Positions 8,677-16,589 of a stretch of 64,000 nt of DNA are shown piece by piece. Every line of letters starts with the position of its first letter. Position 1 is the stretch's first letter. The notes under the pieces are model-generated. The model did no database searches and was not told the origin of the DNA. It saw nothing but the letters and a program-made list of their open reading frames with translations. The DNA is from Echinicola shivajiensis. Its GTDB lineage: Bacteria; Bacteroidota; Bacteroidia; Cytophagales; Cyclobacteriaceae. Made by a program: the position numbers and the translations under genes. The stretch is taken from the NCBI RefSeq assembly GCF_018642165.1, contig NZ_JAHHZM010000005.1:310001-374000 (forward strand), written 5' to 3'.

Positions 8677-11600
8677 ATGATATTATATAAGTTTAAAACC
8701 ATATTAATGACATTTGTACTTTTCTCCTTTTGCTCCATAGGCTATGGACAGCAAGAGAAGGGAAAGGCCGCAATGAATCTTCATTCACGCATCGTAGACA
8801 GTGAAGGAAATCCATTAAAAAATGTACAGATAACCCTAGGTGAAGGATTGTTGCAAACCAATACAGACGTTAAGGGAGAGTTTTCCCTGAAAGTTGCTCC
8901 TAATGGCACTCTCCTAATTTCCGCGCCTGGCTATAAAGATGTAATCATCAAACTTAGCGAGGGGGATTTTGCAGATGAATTGGTGTTGGAAAAGGACCTT
9001 GCCTTTGCCTCAAAAAGGGATATTGTGGGTTTACCTGCAGCGATCCAAACGACTCAAAGGGAATTGGTAGGTGCTGTAGGCAAGATTTCAGGGGAAGTAT
9101 TGGAGAAGCAACCCTCTATAGTTTTTCAGAATACCCTTCAAGGAAGGATAGCTGGTTTGACGGTACGCAATAATGCAAATGGTTTGGGAAACAACTTGGC
9201 TGATTTGTATGTGCGGGGATTGGCTAGGGAAGGAGATAATGCTGCTTTGACCATAGTGGATGGTATTGAGCGTCCTATTGAATACCTTAATCCTGAAGAA
9301 ATAGAAAGTGTGCAGGTTTTAAAGGATGCTAGTAGTAAAATACTTTATGGTCCTCGTGCAGCCAACGGTGTAGTCATGATTACTACAAAAAGAGGCTTGG
9401 CTAATACGAAGGTTATCAAAGCTTCTGCAGAATATGGGGTGAATATGACCACCAGATTGCCCGAATACCTCAACAGTGCCCAGTATGCAGAAATGTATAA
9501 TGAGGCCAGAGGAAATGATGGTTTGTCTCCTTATTACTCACAAGCTGATATCGATGGGTACAGAAATTCTACCGGTGAAAATGATTTGCATTATCCCAAT
9601 GCAGATTATGTGGATTATTTTCTGCGCTCTACTACGCCATTTAGAAAGGCAAATATTGAATACACAGGAGGGACTGAGGATACGCGATATGCTCTTTTGT
9701 TAGGGTATGTAGGAACAGAGGGAGTGGAAAAAGTAGGAAGAACACCTGAACAGGACCGTCTGAATATCAGAGGGAATCTGGATATACAGGTAACGCCTTC
9801 TTTAAGTGCTTTTATTGATGGAAATGGAATAATTGAAAGTAGAAGCTGGGGCAAGTTAAATCAGGATCAGGTTTTTAATGAGATCAAGACAAACAGGCCA
9901 AATGAATATCCCTTTGTGATCAATGATCCTAATTTTGGAGGAGAAGAAGGCCAGTTGGGAGTGGAAAGAATTCCACCTCTAGGAGGAAGTTACAAAAGAC
10001 CGGGAAGCCTTTATGGCGATATGGTTTATGGAGGTTTTCAGGAGTATCAGTTTTTCTATGGACAGACCAATTTTGGGTTGAACTTAAAAATGGATGCCAT
10101 TACACCTGGACTTTCTGCCAAAACCGTTGTGACTTTTGATAGCTACCAATATCATGCAGCTGATCAAATCAATAATCCAGTAAGGTATGCGCAGAAAACA
10201 GTGGTAGGGCCAACAGGTATGGATAGCACTGCTTATGTGCAATTGCAGCAACGTGGTATCTCTGGAAATAGAAGTGAAAGAGGAGACAATATCAGTAGAA
10301 ACATTGGTTGGATGTCCAATATCAATTATGACAGGACTTTTAACAAACATTCGCTAAAAGCCAATTTGTCCCATTTTTATTACTTCAGTGAGAATAGCAA
10401 TAACCGCCAAAATACGGCCAATTCAAACAGCTTCTTGAGAGCGGCTTATGGTTTTGATAACAGGCTTTATTTGGAGGCTACTGGAGCGGTAATGGGAAGT
10501 AATAGATTTGCAAAGCAAAATAGGTATAAGTTCTTCCCCGCGGTAGGTGCTTCATGGATACTTTCTGAAGAAGGTTTCTTAGCGGAGTCTGCTGCCATTG
10601 ATTTTCTGAAGTTTAAAAGCAGTTATGGAATCATAGGCTATGACAGGGCTACCAGTTTCTATCTCTATGATACGCGCTATTACAATAATGGAAACGTGTC
10701 CTTTGGAGAGAGAAACCAGAACAACCAAGGTAGAACAGGTTTTGATAATTTCGGGAATATTGATCTTACCTGGGAGACCTCTAGGGAGTTGAATGTCGGA
10801 CTTGAAGGCTTAGCCTTTAATAACAGCCTTCAATTTGAAGTGAACTATTTCAACGAATACCGCTCAAATATCATTTTCAACAATCCCAATTCTGTTTTTT
10901 CAGATCTAAACGGATCATTGAATATTCCTTTGAATTTAGGGGAAGTATCCAATCAAGGCGTCGATGCAGCCGTGAATTGGCTCAATACTTCAGGGGATTT
11001 GACATACACTTTTGGTGCTAATGTACTTTTTGTAAAAAACGAAGTGAAAAGGACGGATGAGGTGATGCACCCTGACGAATATATGAGAAAAACAGGACAG
11101 TCAACTGATGCCATATTCGGATTGGTGGACAATGGACTATACAAGGATCAATCAGCTGTAGAAGCTGGACCTTTCCAATCTTATGGACCTTATGGAGTGG
11201 GCAATATAGGCTACCAAGATCAAAATGGAGATGGTATGATCGATGATCGGGACAGAATGGCCATCGGTAATACTTTTCCTAGAACTACTTTGGGCGTTAA
11301 TTTAGACTTGAATTATAAGGGATTTGGCCTGTTTGTGCTAGGTACATCTGAATTAGGTGTGAACCGCATGCTGGATAACAGTTACTTCCGAAATGATAGT
11401 GAGGATAAATATTCCTCATATGTATTGGACAGGTTCCATCCAGTTAATAACCCAAATGGTTCAGTACCTGCTTTGACTACTTATGTTGCAACCAATGACT
11501 TCAGAAATTCTACCTTCTGGTTGGCTGATGCTTCTTTTTTCAGATTGAAAAATGTGGAGCTGAGCTATAGCATGTCGAATGGGGCTTGGCTAGTGAAAAA

Positions 11601-11739
11601 TGTGAAATTCTACGTTAGGGGAACCAACTTGTTTGTGCTTTCTAAAATAAAGGATCTGGATCCTGAAGTGCTCAATGCGGGCGTAGACAATTATCCGGTA
11701 TTCAGAACAGTGACTGGCGGTGTATCAGTAAGTTTCTAA
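8677..11739 (+). CDS. SusC/RagA-family TonB-linked outer-membrane receptor (pair 2)
   Basis: I choose ATG 8677 because it directly precedes a hydrophobic export signal (ILYKFKTILMTFVLFSFCSIGYGQ); the longer frame from TTG 8644 adds eleven polar residues and overlaps the SusD stop. From this start it has 1020 residues. Order: signal, carboxypeptidase-like domain (about 35-110), plug domain with LQGRIAGLTVRNN, YVRGLAREGD, IVDGIERPIEYLNPEEIESVQVLKDASS and ANGVVMITTKRG, then the barrel ending in VSF. The TonB box region is less canonical than in pair 1 and the barrel sequence has diverged strongly, so the two pairs probably import different oligosaccharides or different size classes of one glycan. 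The SusD partner starts 7 bp downstream. Confidence 0.95.
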   Translation: MILYKFKTILMTFVLFSFCSIGYGQQEKGKAAMNLHSRIVDSEGNPLKNVQITLGEGLLQTNTDVKGEFSLKVAPNGTLLISAPGYKDVIIKLSEGDFADELVLEKDLAFASKRDIVGLPAAIQTTQRELVGAVGKISGEVLEKQPSIVFQNTLQGRIAGLTVRNNANGLGNNLADLYVRGLAREGDNAALTIVDGIERPIEYLNPEEIESVQVLKDASSKILYGPRAANGVVMITTKRGLANTKVIKASAEYGVNMTTRLPEYLNSAQYAEMYNEARGNDGLSPYYSQADIDGYRNSTGENDLHYPNADYVDYFLRSTTPFRKANIEYTGGTEDTRYALLLGYVGTEGVEKVGRTPEQDRLNIRGNLDIQVTPSLSAFIDGNGIIESRSWGKLNQDQVFNEIKTNRPNEYPFVINDPNFGGEEGQLGVERIPPLGGSYKRPGSLYGDMVYGGFQEYQFFYGQTNFGLNLKMDAITPGLSAKTVVTFDSYQYHAADQINNPVRYAQKTVVGPTGMDSTAYVQLQQRGISGNRSERGDNISRNIGWMSNINYDRTFNKHSLKANLSHFYYFSENSNNRQNTANSNSFLRAAYGFDNRLYLEATGAVMGSNRFAKQNRYKFFPAVGASWILSEEGFLAESAAIDFLKFKSSYGIIGYDRATSFYLYDTRYYNNGNVSFGERNQNNQGRTGFDNFGNIDLTWETSRELNVGLEGLAFNNSLQFEVNYFNEYRSNIIFNNPNSVFSDLNGSLNIPLNLGEVSNQGVDAAVNWLNTSGDLTYTFGANVLFVKNEVKRTDEVMHPDEYMRKTGQSTDAIFGLVDNGLYKDQSAVEAGPFQSYGPYGVGNIGYQDQNGDGMIDDRDRMAIGNTFPRTTLGVNLDLNYKGFGLFVLGTSELGVNRMLDNSYFRNDSEDKYSSYVLDRFHPVNNPNGSVPALTTYVATNDFRNSTFWLADASFFRLKNVELSYSMSNGAWLVKNVKFYVRGTNLFVLSKIKDLDPEVLNAGVDNYPVFRTVTGGVSVSF

Positions 11740-11746
11740 ACCCAAA

Positions 11747-13525
11747 ATGAAAATGAGAATAAATAAAATATATAAAAATATAACCTTGTATTCTGTATTG
11801 ACAGGTAGCCTGTTTTCCTGTAATATGGATTTAGAGCCCGTATTGGATAATACATACGGGGAGGAATATGCCTTTGGTCTTCCAGATCGTACGGAAGGGT
11901 TTTTGATGAATGCTTATGCCAATGTGCCCAATACATTTGTGGCTGAATATGGTGGAGACTTCCTGGATGTAGCCACGGATAATGCGGTGACCAATGCTTT
12001 TGGGAGTGACCTTTACAGGGTTGGGGCAGGGGCTGTGAATCCCCAAAATAACCCAGTTGGGAATTGGTCAAATGCTTATAACCAGTTTAGGAACATTCAT
12101 ATTTTTCTGGAAAATGGTTTGGGAGATAATATTACCTATAATTTGACCGACCCTGATGCAGACATGACCAAAAGGATGAACCTAAAAGGGGAGGCTTTCT
12201 TTTTAAGAGCTTGGTGGGGATTTACTTTATTAAAGCAGTATGGTGGCAAAGCCCAAAATGGTGAAGCATTAGGCTATCCAATAGTACTTTCTTCCCAATC
12301 TTTTGAGGATGCTGCAGAATTGGAGAGAATCAAGCGAAACACCTATGAAGAATGTGTGGAACAGATCATGGAAGACTTGGATTCTGCCTATTTGTATCTT
12401 CCCGAAGAGTATACTGGAGGGGACCCAATTTTAGGCAATCAAAACATTGGTAGAGCAGACCGTAAGACTACCTTGGCTTTGAAATCCCGACTTTCTGTAT
12501 ATGCTGCAAGTCCAGCTTACCGATCGAATGAGGTGACGGTGATTAATGGTATGGGAGATTTTACTGTTGTAAACCAAGCAGCATTTGAAGAAAAATGGGT
12601 GGAAGCAGCTCAGCACGCGCAAGAAGCAATTGATCTAATAGGGAATTTTTCCAGTCTTAAAACAGGGGATTTCAATAATAACAATACTCCAAATGAATTT
12701 ATTTGGAGGAAATACCAAAATAATAGGGACCTGGAAACCAAGAATTACCCAATCTCTGAATTTGGTACAGCGAGGACTAGCCCTTCGCAAAATTTAGTGG
12801 ATGCATTCCCTATGGAAAATGGTTATCCGATAAATGACCCCCGCTCCGGTTTCGACCCTCAAAATCCATATGAAGGAAGGGATCCGAGATTGGAACTGAC
12901 GGTTTTTTATAATGGACAAAACCTAAATGGCTCCAATTTAGAAATATATGAAGGTGGAAAGGACTCTAAGACAGGAAATCAAGAAAATACCAGAACAGGT
13001 TATTACCTCAGAAAATGGTTGTCTGTCCAGAATGGCTTATTGGATCCTGTAAATCCAAGCAATGACCACCATTACCATGCGCTCATCAGGAAAACCGAGA
13101 TTTACTTGAATTTTGCGGAAGCTTCAAATGAAGCATTTGGGCCTACAGTAATTGGTCCTGAAATGAACCAATCTGCCGTGGATGTGATCAAATCTATCCG
13201 TTCAGCAGCTGGTATCAAAGACAACAGTTATGTGGATGAGGTAGCAGGAATGGGAAAAGAAGCATTCAGGGATTTTATCCAAAACGAGAGGAGACTTGAA
13301 TTGGCTTTTGAAAACCAAAGGTACTTTGATATGAGAAGGTGGATAATGCCGCTCACTGAGCCTGTAAAGGGAACAGAAATCAATATGGATGAGGAAGGAA
13401 ACCTTTCTTTTGAGAGCAAGGAGGTAGAGAAAAGAAGATTTGACAATGTTAGGTATTACTACTTGCCACTGCCATATGACGAGCTGGTAAAAAGCCCTCA
13501 GATGATCAATAACTTGGGTTGGTAG
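11747..13525 (+). CDS. SusD/RagB-family surface lipoprotein (pair 2)
   Basis: 592 residues. The lipobox is LFSC with Cys at about residue 26, followed by NMDLEPVLDNTYGEE. SusD signatures are GEAFFLRAWWGFTLLKQYGG, ALKSRLSVYAASPAY, DPRSGFDPQNPYEGRDPRLELTV and the C-terminal NERRLELAFENQRYFDMRRW with terminal INNLGW. It is the glycan-binding partner of the SusC directly upstream. It is clearly a SusD by motif but divergent from the first SusD, which argues against a very recent tandem duplication of the pair. It is followed after 20 bp by the DUF1735-type lipoprotein, the usual position of a surface glycan-binding protein in PULs. Confidence 0.95.
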   Translation: MKMRINKIYKNITLYSVLTGSLFSCNMDLEPVLDNTYGEEYAFGLPDRTEGFLMNAYANVPNTFVAEYGGDFLDVATDNAVTNAFGSDLYRVGAGAVNPQNNPVGNWSNAYNQFRNIHIFLENGLGDNITYNLTDPDADMTKRMNLKGEAFFLRAWWGFTLLKQYGGKAQNGEALGYPIVLSSQSFEDAAELERIKRNTYEECVEQIMEDLDSAYLYLPEEYTGGDPILGNQNIGRADRKTTLALKSRLSVYAASPAYRSNEVTVINGMGDFTVVNQAAFEEKWVEAAQHAQEAIDLIGNFSSLKTGDFNNNNTPNEFIWRKYQNNRDLETKNYPISEFGTARTSPSQNLVDAFPMENGYPINDPRSGFDPQNPYEGRDPRLELTVFYNGQNLNGSNLEIYEGGKDSKTGNQENTRTGYYLRKWLSVQNGLLDPVNPSNDHHYHALIRKTEIYLNFAEASNEAFGPTVIGPEMNQSAVDVIKSIRSAAGIKDNSYVDEVAGMGKEAFRDFIQNERRLELAFENQRYFDMRRWIMPLTEPVKGTEINMDEEGNLSFESKEVEKRRFDNVRYYYLPLPYDELVKSPQMINNLGW

Positions 13526-13545
13526 GAAATTTAAATTTGAAAAGC

Positions 13546-14481
13546 ATGAGACATAATAAAATAATATTCGCATTGGCACTTCTGATCACAGGATTTTATT
13601 CCTGTGCGCCATACGAAGAGTATATTGAGGATTTTGATTACTCTATTGTCTATTTCGGTACACAAAAACCTTTGAGAACCATTGTGGCCTATGATAATAT
13701 GGAATTCAAAGTGGGGGTGGCTCTTGGTGGAAAGAGAACCAACCCGGTAGATGAATATGCCGAGTTTGAAATAGATCCCTCCATACTGGATGATGAAAAC
13801 CTTACTGAAGGAAATGAATTTGAATTGCTGCCAGCATCCTATTATTCTTTGAGTGATGAAAATAGAATGGTGATACCAGCAGGGGAGTTTATAGGAGATA
13901 TCACGGTAAGTTTGGATAGGGAGGCTTTTACCCAAGACCCTAACGCAACCAGCAATACATACGCGCTGCCGATCAGGATTTCAAGCAGCTCTTTGGATTC
14001 TATTGCATCAGGTAGTTTTGATGAAGGTGGTAATGTGATCAATTCACCTAAAGACTATACCATCCTTGTGGTGAAATATATCAGTGCATACCATGGGACC
14101 TATTATCATAAAGGGACGCAGCAGGAACTTGATGAAAATGGGGAAATAATTGATGAAATCGTATATAATAATGATGACCTTATCAAAAATGGCACTTGGG
14201 CACTGGAAACGGTGAGCAGAAATCAAGTGCTTACCCCACAGATAGGGAATAAGCAAAATGGAAATATGATTTTGACTGTGGATGAAGGCAGTAATACTGT
14301 AAGCTTTAGAACAGAAAGTGAACAAATAGAAAACCTTGAAGGTTCGGGTACTTACAATGAAGAAGAAAGGGCATTTTACCTTGATTATTCGTTTACCCGA
14401 AATGGAAAAAACTTTGCTGTTAAAGATACTTTGATCATTAGACAGGCTCCTGAGCTTGACTTGGGTTTTGAGGAATGGTAA
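13546..14481 (+). CDS. DUF1735/DUF4361-type surface glycan-binding lipoprotein
   Basis: I prefer ATG 13546 over the upstream in-frame start at 13519, because the lipoprotein signal (MRHNKIIFALALLITGFYSC) begins there and the earlier start overlaps the SusD gene. The protein has 311 residues. After the lipid-anchored Cys comes a beta-sandwich resembling DUF1735/BT_3987-like N-terminal domains (about 30-170: IVYFGTQ, VALGGKR, YALPIRI), then a second beta-rich domain (YHGTYYHKGT to the C-terminus) resembling DUF4361. Such proteins follow SusD in many PULs and bind glycan at the surface; no catalytic motif is seen. Domain names rest on pattern recognition. A terminator follows directly. Confidence 0.8.
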   Translation: MRHNKIIFALALLITGFYSCAPYEEYIEDFDYSIVYFGTQKPLRTIVAYDNMEFKVGVALGGKRTNPVDEYAEFEIDPSILDDENLTEGNEFELLPASYYSLSDENRMVIPAGEFIGDITVSLDREAFTQDPNATSNTYALPIRISSSSLDSIASGSFDEGGNVINSPKDYTILVVKYISAYHGTYYHKGTQQELDENGEIIDEIVYNNDDLIKNGTWALETVSRNQVLTPQIGNKQNGNMILTVDEGSNTVSFRTESEQIENLEGSGTYNEEERAFYLDYSFTRNGKNFAVKDTLIIRQAPELDLGFEEW

Positions 14482-14501
14482 AATGATTGATGACAATAAT
14501 T

Positions 14502-14537
14502 AAAGGGCTAAGGGAACGGATCCCCTGGCCTTTTTTT
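14502..14537 (+). terminator. Rho-independent terminator after SusCD/DUF1735 operon
   Basis: AAAGG...CCTTT outer stem continues into C-T-A/T-G-G and GGG/CCC inner pairs with small bulges, followed by a run of seven T (14531-14537). It separates the SusC/D operon from the sulfatase gene. Confidence 0.75.
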
Positions 14538-14568
14538 ATTCACATTGATATCCTTGATTATAGAAATA

Positions 14569-16566
14569 ATGAAAAATACCAATAAATTAATTTTATCAAT
14601 AGGAGGCAGTTTGCTGTTTCTGTTCTTCAGTATTGTGGCTACCAATGCAAAGGATCCTGATAGGAAAAAGGCTGAAAGGCCCAATATTTTATTCTTGGTA
14701 GTGGAAGATACTTCACCCTACCTTTTTCCTGCCTATGGAAATACTTCCATTAGTACACCTAATATTGATTTCTTGGCGGAAAATGGGGTGACCTTTGACA
14801 ATGCCTTTTCCAATGCGCCATATTGCTCTCCAGCAAGGTCTTCCTTGATTTCGGGGAGCTATGCAACCACTTATGGGACAGATTATCACCGGAATAGCAT
14901 GGTCGTACCTCAAGAGTACTTCTTTCCTCAATATTTGAAAAATGCAGGTTACTATACGGTTAATGCAGGAAAAACAGACTATAATATTACTAGGGCAGTT
15001 CAAAAAGTCAATTATCCAAAAACATGGGATGGGCTGAGTGGCTACAGGAGTGATGATGGTTCTCAGGCCAACGAAAGTTATAATAACCCAGAAAGAGGGA
15101 ATAGGCCATTCTTTGGGCAATTTAACAATCATACCACTCATATGAGCAGAATGACTTCAGTGACCGTGGATGTGAGAGCGCCTGTCAAACTGGATATGAA
15201 TAACCTCCTGCTTCCACCACATCTTCCTGACCTTCCTGAGGTGAGAGCAGACTATGCCTTGCACTTGGAAGGTGTTCAAGATACAGATAAGTGGGTTGGG
15301 GCATTTTTGGATGATTTAAGAGAAAAGGACTTATTGGAAAATACCTTAATATTTTTCTTCTCTGATCATGGAGGCTGTTTGCCAAGAGGGAAGGCTTTTC
15401 CATTTGAATCAGGAATGAAGCCTGCATTGATTGTCTATGCACCAGAAAAATGGCAGCACTTACTTCCAGCCCAAGTAGGATCGCATAGTGGACAAATAGT
15501 TGAATTTTCGGATTTTGGCCCTACTTTACTGAGTATTGTTGGAGAGGAGATTCCAGGACATATGCAAGGAAAGCCCTTTATGGGAGAATTTGCTCAAAAA
15601 AGAAAATATGCCCACGCCTTTAGGACCAATACAGAAGATCATTTTGATCCTTCTAGAGTAGTGGCAGATGAACAGTATTTTTATATTAAAAATTATACAC
15701 CCTATAAAAGACATGGCATAAAACAGTCATTTCAGTGGGGAATGCCTGCACAACAGGCATGGGATGATTTTTACTACCAAGGCAAGGCTTCTTTTCCCTT
15801 TAGAAGTTATTATGAAGTCAAGCCAAAGGAATACTTGTTTGATATGAAAACAGATCCATATGGCTTGAACAACCTTGCCCATGACCCTTCTTATCAAGAA
15901 AAACTCCAAGAGCTTAGGCAAGAAGCTTCATCACATATTAGAAGGAGTGGGGATCTTGGCTTTTTTCCAAGAGATGTAAGAGATGAATTTACCAAGGAAG
16001 GAATATCCCTATATGAATGGATTAGGGAAAGTAAGTATGATTTGGCCAGTTTACATGAATTGGTTGAAAGAGCCTCCTCCCCTCAGTCGGGAGATGAAGA
16101 ATATTTTATGGGCTTGCTCAAAAGTGAACGACCAGAAGTAAGGTGGTGGGCACTTTCTGGATTGGCCTATATGAATTTGACAGAGCCCAACAAGGAAGTA
16201 GGCAAAGCAATTTACTCCCAAATAATTTCTGAGCCATATGAAAGTGTCAGGGCCATTGCTGCAGAAGCTATTGTGTACAGTGGCTATGAGCAGGGCTTAG
16301 AAATGATGATGGCTGATGTGTCGGAAGGAAATATTTTTGCAGCTTCTTCACTGGAGAATATTGGGGAACTTGCCAAACCTAAATTAGAGGAAGTAAAGGA
16401 ATTGGCCATTTCAGCCAAATCAGGTAGGATTCGTTTCCAGATGAGAAGTGTATTAATTGATTTTGGACTAATGGATATGGACCAGCTTTTTGAGAAAAAC
16501 CAAATATCAGGTTTTGTAAAAGGACATAAACATCGAGTGGCCCATCCCATTCCAACATTACCCTAG
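14569..16566 (+). CDS. S1 sulfatase with HEAT-like C-terminal extension
   Basis: I choose ATG 14569 (665 residues) because the signal peptide MKNTNKLILSIGGSLLFLFFSIVATNA begins there. The sulfatase domain has NILFLVVEDTSP (an E-D variant of the metal-binding pair, as in heparan N-sulfatase-like enzymes), the formylglycine motif CSPARSSLISG with Cys86, and FFFSDHGG for calcium binding. Roughly 500 residues in, after the usual YDLASLHEL end region, there is an extension of paired helices (RPEVRWWALSGLAYM, ESVRAIAAEAIVYSG, GRIRFQMRSVLIDFG) that reads as HEAT-like repeats. It needs a sulfatase-maturating enzyme for Cys-to-formylglycine conversion; none is in this window. Substrate is likely a sulfated sugar from the imported glycan. 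The next gene starts 23 bp downstream. Confidence 0.9.
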   Translation: MKNTNKLILSIGGSLLFLFFSIVATNAKDPDRKKAERPNILFLVVEDTSPYLFPAYGNTSISTPNIDFLAENGVTFDNAFSNAPYCSPARSSLISGSYATTYGTDYHRNSMVVPQEYFFPQYLKNAGYYTVNAGKTDYNITRAVQKVNYPKTWDGLSGYRSDDGSQANESYNNPERGNRPFFGQFNNHTTHMSRMTSVTVDVRAPVKLDMNNLLLPPHLPDLPEVRADYALHLEGVQDTDKWVGAFLDDLREKDLLENTLIFFFSDHGGCLPRGKAFPFESGMKPALIVYAPEKWQHLLPAQVGSHSGQIVEFSDFGPTLLSIVGEEIPGHMQGKPFMGEFAQKRKYAHAFRTNTEDHFDPSRVVADEQYFYIKNYTPYKRHGIKQSFQWGMPAQQAWDDFYYQGKASFPFRSYYEVKPKEYLFDMKTDPYGLNNLAHDPSYQEKLQELRQEASSHIRRSGDLGFFPRDVRDEFTKEGISLYEWIRESKYDLASLHELVERASSPQSGDEEYFMGLLKSERPEVRWWALSGLAYMNLTEPNKEVGKAIYSQIISEPYESVRAIAAEAIVYSGYEQGLEMMMADVSEGNIFAASSLENIGELAKPKLEEVKELAISAKSGRIRFQMRSVLIDFGLMDMDQLFEKNQISGFVKGHKHRVAHPIPTLP

Positions 16567-16589
16567 TTTTTATTAAGGACCAAGATTCA

